A DNA stretch of 64,000 nucleotides from Eulemur rufifrons (lineage: Eukaryota; Chordata; Mammalia; Primates; Lemuridae). The stretch spans positions 13,953,501 through 14,017,500 of the forward strand of contig NC_090995.1 of the NCBI RefSeq assembly GCF_041146395.1, given 5' to 3'. Made by a program: the position numbers and the translations under genes. This document shows, piece by piece, positions 13,021 to 24,889 of the stretch (position 1 is the stretch's first letter; every line of letters begins with the position of its first letter). The notes beneath the pieces are model-generated. The model searched no databases and was not told the origin of the DNA. It saw nothing but the letters and a program-made list of their open reading frames with translations.

Positions 13021-13984
13021 ATCGGTGCTCACTTGATCTTCCAGCAAAAGCAACGCATTCCGTTTATACGTACCTTGAGATTTTACAAAATGCTCTTACG
13101 TACTTCACCTCACATTTTCCCAGAATTAACTTTTGAGTTAAGTAGGCCCGTGATCGTTCCTAAATAATACTAAATAGACTCGAAAACTTGACGTTCCTCA
13201 CTGCAGAGGTGACTTTGCTACATCACAGGGTCTGTCGTGGTCCCTGAAAAAAACATAAGGCAAAGCACTCAAAGGAAAACTCATTCCTATTCAAAGATGC
13301 CTCTGATGTTTTAATTAAAACTGTGGATTGTCTCTCTCCTGCACGTGGTAATATTGAGTTGCTGTCATTTTGTGAGAAGACCGGTGTGAGGTTAGGGGTC
13401 TGGGAGAGGGCCGGACTGGAAGGACTCATTGTGCAATTATGTCGGGAAAGAAGAGCTGAGGGGGAGTTTCCGAGGTACCATCCGCAGGGTGACTTGCGGG
13501 AGGGAAGGAGAGAGACATTTTTCCTAAACGATTTTCAACCTCACAAAGGAGCATATTTGATAGTATATTTTGAATGAAGGTTAGATTCCTCCTAGCCTGA
13601 TGAAGGTTTTACCAAGCGTTGGTGCCCATCTATGAGCTGACATCATTTCTACTTTTCTTATAAAGGACAGTTATGGAGTTTTATAGTCTTTCCGTCTTTC
13701 TACTAGAAAGGAAATGTAGACTGAGGTTTCAGATGCCTGCCTTGTTCCTGTGTGCATAACCTGCTCATCGGAACTTCGCAGCACTGGCCTTTGTCCCAGA
13801 TGTTTTTGTCCTATGACTAAGATCAGGTGAGGGCAGGGCAAGGTGTGCTTTAATCTTAATTGCAGTGGCCACCTGCTGTGCTCTCAGGAAAACATTTGTA
13901 ATGGGTTCAGTTAGGAAAACAGTACTCAAGAGATTTTTCTGAAGGCAGGCTGAATTTCTTGTGAAATTCTCCTGATAAAGCTCT
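13021..13984. other. Non-coding DNA, nothing recognised
   Basis: No repeat family or exon identified. The 84-codon frame at 13323-13577 and its antisense partner have no signature. Confidence 0.5.
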
Positions 13985-14017
13985 GTGTGTGTGTGTGTGT
14001 GTGTGTGTTTGTGTGTT
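13985..14017. repeat. (GT)n microsatellite
   Basis: Uninterrupted GT dinucleotides, then one TTT break and a few more GT units. It can potentially adopt Z-DNA and is likely length-variable. Confidence 0.9.
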
Positions 14018-14844
14018 GCCCTTTCTGGTGGGTGAAAGGATTCCTGAAGAATGCTGGAACTTTCATAGAATCATTTGGGCAACCACAGGGCTTGGATTTC
14101 TTAATACCTGGAGAATAATTTTAATAGCATGAACGATAATCAACTTCTCTGTGACTTAGGTTTCTTATACAGTGTATCCATTACTTCGAAACATTATTCA
14201 GTCATTACAAACTATGTATTTAAAACATACGTCATCACTTGGGGAAATATTTTATAATCGTCAGTAAGAAATCTCAATTCCAATTTAAATTGTTTTGAGT
14301 GAGGTCTCTTTCGGTGGCCAGTAGCATTAACCCAGCTCAGATAAAAGAGCTTTTATTTTAAGTCTGTCTCAGAAGTGTCATTATTACAGAATCAAAGCAC
14401 AGGAGTCAACGACAGAGAGACCTCTTGGAAGTTGAACCCGGAGAGTGATGAGCTCAAGTCTCTTCTCTCAGGCTGCCGCCTCCCCCTGTGCCTGCTCCGG
14501 GTTCCCCCTACCTGTCAGCCCCGATCCCTAAACGTAGGTCCTGCTGCCTCCCAATTCCAGCCCGTGCATTGTCCGAAATGTTTTCCTTAGCTCCTACTAT
14601 ATGTTGGTTCTGCTCATCTCAGACTAGTTACTAATTGATTTCATCTCTCAGACTCCCAATTCTAAATTCCTAACCTGATTGGTTCAGCTCATCTTTCTGA
14701 GTCAAACCACAACTCCCGGGTCCTTAGTGCAAGAATGAGCTGCCGTGGAGGCTAGTGGCCAGAGGGGTCAGGTCACTTTGGCGGAAGGTACCTGCCCTCA
14801 GGCTGCGGGAGCTCTGGGGGAGCAAGCGTCACAGGTGTGTCTGG
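14018..14844. other. Non-coding DNA, nothing recognised
   Basis: Unique-looking sequence; 14280-14600 is moderately GC-rich with no clear repeat. Open frames lack signatures. Confidence 0.5.
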
Positions 14845-15010
14845 TACTTAAATATTATGTAGACGTGTGTATGCATAGAAATTAGAATTAGGAAAGTGTA
14901 TAAAGATATTACCAGCAGGTGTCTCTGGGTGGTGATATTACAAACATTTCTTTTTCTTCATAAAAATCATTTTTTTCCTCAATGAATTCATATTATTATT
15001 TTATAATCAC
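14845..15010 (+). mobile_element. L1M 3'-end relic
   Basis: Sense L1M 3' UTR wording: 'taaagatattaccagcagg', 'tgtctctgggtggtgatatt', then a T-rich stretch with 'tcttcataaaaatca'. Confidence 0.65.
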
Positions 15011-15069
15011 AAACATAATAAGCATCCGTAAGCACAAAAACATTTTTAAAAAGATAACAATGTTACACC

Positions 15070-15215
15070 TAAAGGAGACCTCAGGATGGTATAATTCATC
15101 GCCACCTCAGTTTACAAAAGTTGAAACAAACTCAGATTAAGTGACGTGGCCAAAGTCACAGGGCAGGGGGGTAGCCAAGCTATATGGCTTTCCCGACACT
15201 TAGTCCTAAAGGATC
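15070..15215 (-). mobile_element. MIR SINE relic, partial
   Basis: Half of an antisense MIR: 'cacctcagtttacaaaagtt', 'aagtgacgtggccaaagtca', 'gggtagccaagctatatgg'. The rest is not detectable. Confidence 0.7.
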
Positions 15216-16213
15216 TCGGTGACACACGACACTGTCCTGCCTGAGCCCAGTGAGGTGAGTTTCTCTGATTACAATAGCAAAGCACTGAGTTTGCCACCGC
15301 CTCTCTGTAGACTGTGCTCTGAATGTTTAGAACTGGGAGGTTTGTTAAAATGACACCCTGTTGACTGAAAACAGAGCCCCAGGCCCCAGGTTTCAATCAT
15401 TTTGCTATGAGTGACATTTTGTGAACGGCCTCCACACACTCCAAACTGTCAGCTCTGCTTCATGGTAACATGATACCAGCAGCGGAGAAGCAACCGAGGG
15501 AGGAGGAAATTTCCAGATGTGAAGTCCGGTCGCTCTCTGTTCTTGTGTCCATCTCTCCACCCGGGTGGTTTTGGCTTCCGTCCCTCCAGCGCGCCTCCTC
15601 TTGATGGATTAACATGATCTCTTAAGAAGAGAATCAAGTCTTTGGGGGTCATGGTGCAGGAGAGGCTGGGAGAGGCATCAAATCAAATCTGTGCTATGGG
15701 AGAGAAAGAAAGAAAAAAGTTCGAAGTCTCCTAAGGTTCCATTCAAACGCAGGACTTCAAGTTGAAATGAAATACTTTTCCTGGCAGGAAAAGTTTCCTA
15801 CACAGTTTGAAACTGGCACCTGCTTAACCTGGAGGAAACAGAAGCCCTGAGGAATATAGCTGGTTCTGAGCATCAAAATGCTCAGAGATAATCCGGGTTC
15901 TAAGGCACTCAGGGTGTGTAGGTTTCCCCTGCCTGGAGCCGCACAGAGGCTGGAGACAGGATTCAGATAGAAGCCCCTAGACTTGATTTTCAGTTTATCT
16001 GGTATTTATTTCTCTGCCGGCTTAGACGAGAATGAGCTAATAATCCATGAATGACAGACCCAAGGTTCAAAAAGTCTCAATAGACTGTAACGATAACTTG
16101 AAACATCATGCCAAAAAAAAAAAAAAATGAGCCGAAAAATTTTACATATAAATAATTTTAAAGTCATCAACTCAGAAATAAGCAAACAAAAATTAGCCAC
16201 ACAAAAAAAGGAT
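15216..16213. other. Non-coding DNA, nothing recognised
   Basis: No gene or named repeat. An A-run is at about 16112-16126. The minus-strand frame at 16006-16269 crosses this run and has no signature. Confidence 0.5.
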
Positions 16214-16290
16214 GGGCTCGTGTAGCTTAATGGTAGTTGACATAAAACATCTGTGAGGCATGAGTTCATTTCAAGCTTAATATGAGTCCA
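16214..16290 (+). other. tRNA-like sequence, weak
   Basis: The first seven bases (GGGCTCG) can pair with the last seven before the terminal A (TGAGTCC), allowing G-T pairs. Positions 16221-16233 contain TAGCTTAATGG, which fits the RNA polymerase III A-box. The B-box and T-arm are poor and the anticodon arm has only four plausible pairs, so a functional tRNA is unlikely. It may be a decayed tRNA, a mitochondrial-type tRNA copy, or chance. Confidence 0.25.
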
Positions 16291-16383
16291 AGTTTGTCCA
16301 AGACAATGAATACAGGGGAAAAAAATGCCTGATAATTTTTTTTCAGGTCTTAGTATTTCATGTTAGAAAAATGGCATAAACAT

Positions 16384-16689
16384 GGCCGGGCGCGGTGGCT
16401 CACACCTGTAATCCTAGCACTCTGGGAAGCCGAGGTGGAAGGATCGCTTGAGGTCAGGAGTTCAAGACCAGCCTGAGCAAGAGCAAGACCTCCGTGTCTA
16501 CCAAAAATAGAAAAAATTAGCCAGGCATGGTGGCGGGTACCTGTAGTCCTAGTGGAGGCTGAGGCAGGAGGATCGCTTGAGCCCAGGAGTTTGAGGTTGC
16601 TGTGAGCTATGGTGACACCACTGCACTCTGCCCAGGGCGAGAGAGTTAGACTCTGTGTCAAACAAGAAAAAGAAAAGAAAAAAGAAAAC
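16384..16689 (+). mobile_element. Alu element, dimeric, intermediate age
   Basis: It runs from 'ggccgggcgcggtggctcac' to an A-rich tail broken by G. A perfect 11-base target-site duplication 'tggcataaaca' flanks it (16372-16382 and 16690-16700). The right arm carries the strepsirrhine-like 'gaggttgctgtgagctatgg'. The long middle duplication of the young lemur copies is absent. Confidence 0.95.
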
Positions 16690-16700
16690 TGGCATAAACA

Positions 16701-17304
16701 GACTGGAAGTTGCCCCAGGTAGGGCGGAGGGTCTGCAAACCATGGCTTAGGAACTGGGGATGTTTATCTTACAGGAGGGTAATCAGTTTGGGAGAACAGA
16801 GAGGAGGAACACTTAATAATGGCTTTCAAATGTTTGAAGGATCCTCATGCAGTTGGAGAGCTTTGATACGGAACCAAAGAGTTGGATTTGTAGGAGGCAA
16901 AATTCACTTCAAAATGAGGAGACTCTTTATATAATGATCAAAGATATCCCCAAACCAGAAGGAGTTGCTGTCTGAGATAGTGTGTTCTCTATTATTAGAA
17001 GAGTTGAAACAGAGGTTAAAGAACGTACTAGATGATGGCAGCGTTTCTCCTAAGACTAATTGTATGAATCTGTATATTAAAAACCTAACAGTTATTTTAA
17101 TTGTTGTTTACTCTTATATACCATCTTTTGCAAGAGCTTAGTGATATCACTGCCTTTGTTATTTAGAAGTAGGTATTGGGAAGATTAGGATGTTAAAATG
17201 ACTTAAAAATAATAGCAAAACACCAGCAGTCAAGGTTGCCCCATGCATTCCGTAAGTAAAGCATTTGCGTACACTGTGGCAGTGCTGTGAGACCCCTAAA
17301 ATAT
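16701..17304. other. Non-coding DNA, nothing named
   Basis: Some wording (16770-17050) hints at an old unclassified mammalian repeat, but I cannot assign it. No gene is seen. Confidence 0.4.
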
Positions 17305-17465
17305 TTCTTACAATTCTCTGGACAGATATGTGCCAAGCATCTGCCAGGAGCTGGGCAGGCCCTGTAGCGAGGTCCAGGATACAAATATGGAAAAGACCTG
17401 GTTTCTCAGGATTCAGGAACCTTTGGGGCTACAACCCAAATAATGTGCAGGGTGATACCTTCTTA
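17305..17465 (-). mobile_element. L2 LINE 3'-end relic
   Basis: Complement of the L2 3' end: 'atgtgccaagcatctgccag', 'gagctgggcaggccctg', 'caggatacaaatatggaaaa', 'gacctggtttctcaggattc'. The overlapping 70-codon frame is not a gene. Confidence 0.6.
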
Positions 17466-20400
17466 ATGCTAAAATGAACTTGTGTCTTAATCACTTCTTA
17501 ATTTAATATTCCTCCACTTTGTTAGATGCGTTGACATCCTTAGATGAAAACTGTTCAAGTGTACCTTAGCGAAAATTTTCTAACATTTTAGTAACTTTCA
17601 GGTGAAACCCTTTATTGTCTGCCAGTTAAGAAAAATGATTTTATTACCTTTATTTAAGTGAAGTAGAAAACACGTAAGTTGTACAGTATTTGTCACAAGT
17701 ATCTTACTCTGTGTGGCTGGCTTGGAATATCTAGGAGGTTTATTTAGTACTTACACCTAATATCTTTTTATCTTACTAGTTGAAGTGGTGAAATTTAAGT
17801 TCTGAAGAAATCTCAGATAATTAGAGGCCCTTTGATCTGGAGTGTTCCGCAGGTAACGTGTGAGCAGATGTTGGCCTGCGTGCAGCACTGAGGTCAAAAA
17901 AAGAGTTAAACAGGAGGTTAACTCTGCAGAGGGCTTCAGTGGTATCCAACCGGTTCTTTGGGCATCTGCTTAGACATGAGGCAACTGGATAATTAGGTTC
18001 CAGTGTTTTTTGCTACTTTGCAGCAAGCTTTGTATTTTTTGCAGATTACATCAAGTTGTTAAAAAAAAAAAAAAAGCAAGCTTTTCACTTGCATTCAGTT
18101 TTCTAAAACTACCGCATTGCCATCTGAGTGTATAGATTCAAGGGTGCAGCTAGGGGAGAAGGGCTTGACCACGTGTGTATTGCTACTTTTGGAGCCGAAA
18201 TGTGATCCTTTGCAGCCAAGGAAAGGGCAGATTCATTCCCCTAGGGAGAAGAGCCAGGCTGCTTAGCAAGCTGGCCCACATCTTCATCACTGCTGGTTGC
18301 TTGGCGCTGGCTGTCTCGTGAATCTGTATTCTGAGGACTCAAGTATGAGAGTCATGTTCTTAGAAAGATTCACATCCGCTTTTCTGAATACCTATCTCCT
18401 TAGACAGGACAGCACGGTTGCGTGTAGGTTACTTTACTTCAGAATGTCGAACATCTATTTTTAACTAATAATGATAACCAGTTCCTGGTTTTGTTTTCAC
18501 AGCATGTGTCAGCGCTAAAACAGAAGCCACTGTTAGTTAGACTCCATCACCCAAAGCGCAGGTGTAGGAAATCAGAGAGAGCACAACAGCGAACCACACT
18601 CTCCCTCCTGCTTAGCGAAGGCAGCATTGCAAAACGCAGCAGGGACTCCTTTGCAAAGTTGTGTCTGTGTGTATTAGTAAGGACAGAAACAGTACATGTC
18701 TTCAGCAGTTGCTGGGATCCGAGAAGAATCACTAGTCTGTATCTCCCCAGCCCTAGTGATCCTCAGGTGGGGTTGGCCAAACAGCCACGCCAAGTGGCAT
18801 TAGAGGAGTTCCTTCCACTGATCCCGGCTGGCCCGGTGGCCTTGGAAAGAGCAGCTTCACAGTCCTCCCTGCGGTCACATTTGGACCCTGGTCCTTGCAG
18901 AAAACGGGACTGTGACTTTACTTACAGCAGCAGGAGCTCACGTTGATCTGACCATTGTTCCCTTGTTCCCTGCCGTGTTTAATAGTTGTGTCAAAAATGA
19001 GCAGAGAGTAAGAGCAGACTCCAAAGAATCCATAGTATCTTTGTTTTATAAGTTTTTGTCTAAAGCAGGACAGAGAGGATCCATGTACATAAGTCTCCAC
19101 GGCTGACTCCTCTTTTTTAGCATGTCAGGGAGCATGTTCAGTACTGATGTCCCTGACAGGCTGTCCCATCCCCTCGGCTGAGCCATGACTCGTATCGTCC
19201 AGCGTGATACTGTCAACGCAGATAAGTCTCAGTGCCGTAGATTTCCGAAAGCCGCCTGCCGGAACTGCACAAGCCATTGCTGCAAATTGCCAAGCTCCGC
19301 TCTCTCCTCTGTGTGCAGAGCTGGGATGTTAGCGGGAGCGACGGAGCAAGGGGCACTGTGCTATTTTGTATCATTATTAAGGAAGTTCTGAAGTCCTGCA
19401 AGCTCAGTGTAGCTTCCTGCCTGAAGATTCCCTATCACTTTCTGAGGGTTTCCTGCCACGCTGCACCTTTAGAACGTTCTCAAGTTCTGTTCCAGACTAT
19501 TAGGCGTCAATTCTGGCTAAAACTTTGCCTTTTGTAAAAAATAGTTTTCCGAAGTCCCGCATATAGTGGGGCCAAGACGAAATGTGCATGTCTGAGGAAT
19601 TAGAACTGTTCACAAGCCATCAGCGTAAACGTCTTGCTCACACATGATGAATTCCAGGGAGGAAATCATGCTGTTGTTTCAAGAGTCTCCTCTCCCAGTG
19701 TGCCGTGGGTCACTCTGAGCTCCTAAAGATTAAATGCCCATTCTTACCATAATTACAAGATGAACCAGAGGCTTTCAAACATCAAAATATCAACTGGAGC
19801 TGGCATATGATAAACTGAGGTCCACCATGATAGGTGGGTCAGGATAGCAACCTTGACTATAACAGCTCTTCCAGCCTCAATAAAGCAATCAGCAAGAGAC
19901 TCCAGCTTAGCATGCTTGATGATGAATCTAGCGGGACGTTGATAATAACCCAAAGAAAATGCACTAGCCGGTGAGAGTAAGTTTAAAGATGCAAATGAAT
20001 TTACAGCTGTTAATGATGGTGTTACCTCTGTGTTCAGACCAACTCATGGGCCAGTGAGAGCCACAGGGATGTCACATCAGGGCTGCTCCCTGCCCGTTCA
20101 CAGGTGGAGCCTAGAAGCAGTGTTGCCTCTGCACCTGGGTGACCAGGAGCCTGGTGGCCATGGAAGCCTTGAGCTGTGGCCTCCCTTCCCCTTTATGAGC
20201 AGGCGGCTCTGCGTGCCTGGCCCATCTCCTAGGTCCCCGGTGCCCAGTGACCTCCTTCAACTTTCTTGCCTCATTTCCGTAGAACCATTTTCCACCCAGC
20301 AAGCACCTGCTTCTAGCCTCCCCCACTCGCCCCATCCTGGCTTCCAGGGCTAACGGGACAATCCTGCCAGGGCGAATGAGGGCAGATACCTGCAAATCCG

Positions 20401-21395
20401 GGCAGGAAGCCTTCCTGCCATCCCTCAGATCTGTCTTCTCTTTGACTACAGAGTCCGGCCCAGACTCGGTGGGGTTTCTCACCCTCCCTCAGCGATTGTT
20501 CTGATCTAGCGACGCTTCCCTACCGTCCAGTGAGCTTTTCCCAGGGCCCTGACTCGGTCCTGCCTCAGTCTTCTCTCCCAAACAATTGCTTCCGTCACAG
20601 CACAGCCTGGGCTACACCGGGTATGAGACCTAGAAATGCATTTAGTGGTGCAGACGTAACAGGTGCTTTCCGAAAGCACAGCAACCTGGAGCATTTCAGA
20701 TGTTCTTACCGACGAGAGGCTGCAGAAGGCAACCACTAACGTTCTGTTTGCAGATTCAAGGGCATGGCAAGCTTGAAAAATATTTCTTTCAAAATCCATT
20801 ACATTGTAAGCCTGGAGCGTGTTGTGCAAGTCACATCACGTTGATCTTTATTATTTTCTAATATGAAATATATGAATTGGTTGCATTCAGCAAATAGAGA
20901 CTGATAATGGGTCTCCAAAGGAAAAAAAAAAATCAGTAAGAGCCATTCGATGATTCTGTTGCAGTGAGTGCCGGAAGTTGGCGCCAGCTGTAGGTTTTCA
21001 ACGGTGAGAAAAATAATGCACCCCAAGGTCTTTTGCTGAAGTTGGAAGACGATGGTACCACAATGGGCATTGCTGAAATTGCAACGCTGAACGTACAGAA
21101 TTGGCTTTTCTCGCAGAAAAACTTCCACTTAACCTTGCGAGAGTCCTTGGAAATTTTCTCAGGAAGGGAACTCGTTCAAAGGGAGAACGGTCGTTTTAAT
21201 CATTAGAAGAGACCAACTGCACAAAGTGGTCAACAGATACACTTACCTGGTTATTATCTAAGAAAATTAGAGCTTACAGGTAGGGTCTGTGCTATTACTT
21301 TTGGACCCTGCTAATTCACTACCTGAATATTAGAAAAATATCTTTTGTTTGAAGAAGTAATTGGTGGCTGAGCCCTGCGGGTGGTATAATTAAGG
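17466..21395. other. Long repeat-poor non-coding stretch
   Basis: Nearly 4 kb with almost no recognisable transposon, the longest such stretch in the window. An A-run lies at 18061-18075. The block 17840-18060 and the area around 18480-18950 are high-complexity and could include conserved noncoding sequence. Open frames of 151 (18491-18946), 123 and 109 codons show no domain, no strong start context and no splice logic I can defend. Confidence 0.45.
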
Positions 21396-21579
21396 CAGTG
21401 GTCCTCACGCGTTCCAGGGTATGAGGATCAGCTAGGGGCTTACTGCAGGGGTGGATATCTGGGTCCTGCAGGGAGAGACTCTGGGTCGTCAGGCTTGGGG
21501 TGAGGTCCCATCATCTGCGTTCAAAACAAGCGCCGAGGTGACTTCCATGCTGGTGCATGAAACACACTTTGAAAAATTA
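21396..21579 (+). mobile_element. MER5A hAT-Charlie DNA transposon relic
   Basis: A short non-autonomous element. It starts 'cagtggtcctcacgcgttcc', carries the 'ggatcagctaggggcttact', 'gatatctgggtcctgcag' and 'catctgcgttcaaaacaagc' modules of MER5A, and ends near 'cacactttgaaaaa'. The terminal inverted repeats are imperfect but recognisable. Confidence 0.75.
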
Positions 21580-21604
21580 AGGAAAGGACGTGGATTTTGA
21601 AAGT

Positions 21605-21800
21605 AGAAGGAAGACTTTAAATCCCAATTTAATCAGTTATCGGAAACCTTAGGCAAGTGATTGCACTCTCTGAGTCTCGGTTTCTTTATCTATAAAATGA
21701 GGATATAATACTTCCATAGGGTTGTCGTAAATATAGAAGGAAATTTGTATAGAAAGCTCATGGAGCATATAGTATGTGCTCAGTAAATGTTAGTTTTCTT
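21605..21800 (+). mobile_element. MIR SINE relic
   Basis: Sense MIR: 'ccttaggcaagtgattgcac', 'tctctgagtctcggtttctt', 'tatctataaaatgaggatat', 'atagggttgtcgtaaatata', 'gtatgtgctcagtaaatgtt'. One of the better preserved MIRs here. Confidence 0.9.
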
Positions 21801-22752
21801 CCAAAGGCTCCTGGTAGAATTAAATGTAAAAAATCTGATAACAAGGTAAGACTTAGAGGGGAACTATAAGTTCAGTGTTTGTACATGACCATGCAATTTA
21901 TTATCCAAACGGAGGCATTTTTGAGAATGAAAGGCAGCACTATTAATAATTACACTAAGGCAGCTAGTGTAAACTCAGGACTGTATAGTCACCTTAATTA
22001 TTTGTAAGACAAGAGACCACATAGTTGCATTGCCCAGGCCCAATCTACTCGACGTGGTTCTTAAGCTGAAAGAGGTGGATTTGGTCTTCGCACTTGACTT
22101 TGCAAAAGCTTTTCAGCCATGCTTGGTAAGCTCCCTGCAGTCAGAATCTGTCCCTAATGCATTTTTCCTGTCTCTGCAATGCCTAGTATTAGTGCTGTGT
22201 ACTGAACATAGTAGGTTACTAAGAAAATCATTTGAATGACGAAATAGGTAATCATCAGTAATTTAGTAATCCAATTATTCTCACATAAAAGGCAATCTAA
22301 ATCAATAATTTCCATTTTCTGTCGTGTCCAAAAATTTCCAAAGAGCCATAATGATGAGGATCATATCACAATTCTGTTCAAACTCCTCTATTTTTTGTTC
22401 TATATAGCGTTATATAGAATAAAATCCTTTCTATTTGTGAATTTTTGAATGCGAATCAACTGACATCTTCGTACACCCAAGGGTGCTATTTGAACAAGTG
22501 GAGCTGGTTGTTCTGTCCTTTGACAGGATGTCACACTTACTGTTCACAGATACTTTGGTAGTCACGAGAAGACAGACAGAAAATAAGAGATTTTTAGCTT
22601 CTTTGATACCATTGAAGCTGGAACCATTTAACACATAGAGAAAACAGATTATCAAAAAATGTTGATTTAAGCACATTTATGGTAGAAAAGTCTGTCTTCG
22701 CAAAGGACCAGAAACAATGAACAGGTGGGACTGGTGAAATGAGTAATGCTGG
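21801..22752. other. Non-coding DNA, nothing recognised
   Basis: AT-leaning sequence with no named repeat. Open frames at 22030-22239 and 22431-22676 have no signature. Confidence 0.5.
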
Positions 22753-24162
22753 CAGTTCTCGAAATGTGGTCCACAGACCCCTGGAGTTGAGCGTGAGATC
22801 AAAGCTGTTTTCTTAGTTACGCTAACACATTCACCTTCTTCATCGTTTGGACATTTCCACCGATGATGCACAAGCAACGGTGGGTAAAACTCCTGCTGCC
22901 TTAGTGGGAACCAAGATAGTGGCTCCAGGCTACACTAGTAGTCACCAGGTTCCCCGCCACCAAGGAATTTCATAAAAAAAAAAAAAAAAAAAAAACAAAA
23001 CTCGTTTTACTTAAGAATGTCCTTGATGAAGCAGTACAGATAACTAATTTCATTAAATTTTGACCCTTGAGTAGTTGTCTTTTAATATTCAGTGTGACAA
23101 AGTGGGAATCGTGCAAAAGCATTCCCAAGGCACGTGGAAGTGTGGGGTTATCTTGAGAAAAAGCACTTTTGCAACTGTTTAAGTCACGGACTAAACTGTA
23201 ACGGAATAACGTTCTTCTTGGAAAAAAAAAATGACTGACAGGCAAAATCACAGACTTGAGTATTTGAAAGATACTTTCTCAGAAATAAAGGAAGTGAACT
23301 GGTCACTTCAGGGAAAACAATGGACCGCATTTCTTGTCAAACTGGATCTTTCAAAGGAAAAGCAGAATTTTGGAGTGCTTCTATCTGCCCCGGTGAACTT
23401 AACAAGATCTTAGTGTCTGAAAACTTTCTGAGAAGATTGGTGATGGTATTAACGAATAAAATTTTGTGATACGATATCATAAAATATGTCAACATTTGGG
23501 AGATCTGTATAACTCAGTGAACCCTATTTTCCAAATTATTAATGCATAATGCTATAAAATCACACGTGGGTAAATGATTCATTCAAAGTATAAGGTAAAC
23601 CAGTAGATTTTTATGTAACAAGGTAGAAAAAGTTTATTGAGGTAGTTTCAGAATCTACATTGCAACTGACCTTTGAGAAACTACCACTTGGTTGAGTTTT
23701 AGTGTAGTCGGAGAAGAACATTCACAAGTATCTGAAAAGGCTATTAAAATACTCCTCCCTTTTCCACTTTCATATTTGTGTGAGCCCAGACTTTCTTCAT
23801 ACACTTCAACGAAAACAACATTTTGCAACTGATTATCTGGAAGCAAATATGAGAATCCAGTTGTCTTCCATGAAGCCAAACATTAAATTGACAAGTTGTA
23901 TAAAGTAATGCCATTTTTTCCTCATTAAGACTTTTTATTTTGGAAAACATAGTTAATTTTAATTTTCACAAAGTATATTATTCATCTTAATATGCCATGG
24001 GCTTATAAATTAACATAATTAAAATATTTTTAAAATTTATCAGGATTAATTTCTAATACATAGACATTTATATTGACATGTAAGTATCAATATAAATAAG
24101 AAGAACTCTTTAGTAATTTTTAAGACTATAAAGTTTTCAGAGACCAAAAAATTTTAGAATTG
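22753..24162 (+). mobile_element. hAT-superfamily DNA transposon relic, both ends present
   Basis: The left end (about 22751: 'ggcagttctcgaaatgtgg') and the complement of the right end (about 24141-24164: 'ggcaattctaaaattttttg') form imperfect terminal inverted repeats of the hAT type. Between them lies a decayed transposase reading on the plus strand. The copy is about 1.4 kb and lacks the zinc-finger part found in full autonomous hATs, so it is either internally deleted or from a shortened subfamily. A 25-base A-run (about 22976-22995) lies between the left end and the coding remnant. I see no clear 8-base target duplication, which fits an old insertion. The exact family is not assigned; Tip100/Zaphod-like is my best guess. 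Confidence 0.7.
22995..23895 (+). pseudogene. hAT transposase pseudogene
   Basis: Fragments of the transposase C-terminal half can be read in shifting plus-strand frames: VLLKNVLDEAVQITNFIKF (from about 22999, then a stop), a 60-codon piece at 23231-23413 containing SLQGKQWTAFLVKLDLSKE, and near 23730-23810 SEKAIKILLPFPLSYLCEP followed by SSYTSTKTT. The last is the conserved dimerisation region of hAT transposases. Several stops and frameshifts interrupt it, so no functional protein can be made. The family acts in the nucleus, cutting and pasting the element. The assignment to hAT is firm; the subfamily is not. Confidence 0.7.
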
Positions 24163-24164
24163 CC

Positions 24165-24560
24165 AAGTTATGGTATAGTAATATCTATAGATGGAGTTCT
24201 ATGCAACAGTGGGAAAGAATGAAGTAGAATTATAAGTGCTTCTCTGGAATTTGCTCAGTTTTATATTATTAAGTGAGTGAAGCAAGTTGCATTATGATAT
24301 GTATAGTATTCCATTGTATAAAAAGTGAGGAGTAAACATATAGGGAAATATATATGCATATACATTATTATTTATGTATGTGTTATATACACACATATAC
24401 ACATTATTGGGAATAAATTGTGATTACAGTTGGGAAAGTAGACTGGGATTCTGGTAGATAGAAGAATCACTTTTCATGGTACATCCTTTTGTATTTTTAA
24501 AGTTTTTTGCAATAGATCTATGCTATTAAAAATTATTTAATGATTTTAAAAAACAAAAAT
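24165..24560 (+). mobile_element. L1M LINE 3'-end relic
   Basis: Sense L1M wording: 'gatggagttctatgcaacag', 'ttattaagtgagtgaagcaa', 'gttgcattatgatatgtata', a TA/CA-rich tract (about 24345-24405), then 'tgtatttttaaagttttttg'. It begins within a few bases of the hAT right end, so one probably inserted next to the other. Confidence 0.75.
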
Positions 24561-24889
24561 TATAGAAAGAAGTGATAAATCGTCTGATATTAGATAAAAA
24601 TACTCAATAAGACAGAATTAATAATAATACTGAATAGTGACACTGAGTTTCCCAACTCTGGCTCATTATCTATTAAAAAAGGTCTGTGGGTTCACAGTTT
24701 CAAATTTTAACCTCAACCATAGCAAATAAGCACTTTCTGTCCTGCTCCCTATCTTTCTGCAAACATTTATTTTTCCTTCGTGTTAAGCAATTGTCCCGGC
24801 AGTGCTTATTTTTGTTAAAGTGGAACGGCAAAATTTCCCAGGCAGGAAGTGTCTTGTCTTTTCACTGGATTCAGTTTATCAGAAGAAAA
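24561..24889. other. Non-coding DNA, nothing recognised
   Basis: AT-rich sequence, then ordinary unique DNA. The 79-codon frame at 24686-24925 has no signature. Confidence 0.5.

Noticed and set aside
16214..16290. Functional tRNA gene
   Set aside because: T-arm and B-box are poor and the anticodon arm is weak; listed only as tRNA-like.
18491..18946. 151-codon frame in the repeat-poor interval
   Set aside because: Composition is ordinary, no domain or signal peptide, and an antisense frame overlaps; chance is the simpler reading.
22971..22995. Long A-run as the tail of a retroposed gene inside the hAT relic
   Set aside because: No gene-like sequence or target duplication precedes it; expansion of a short A-run already typical of this element is simpler.
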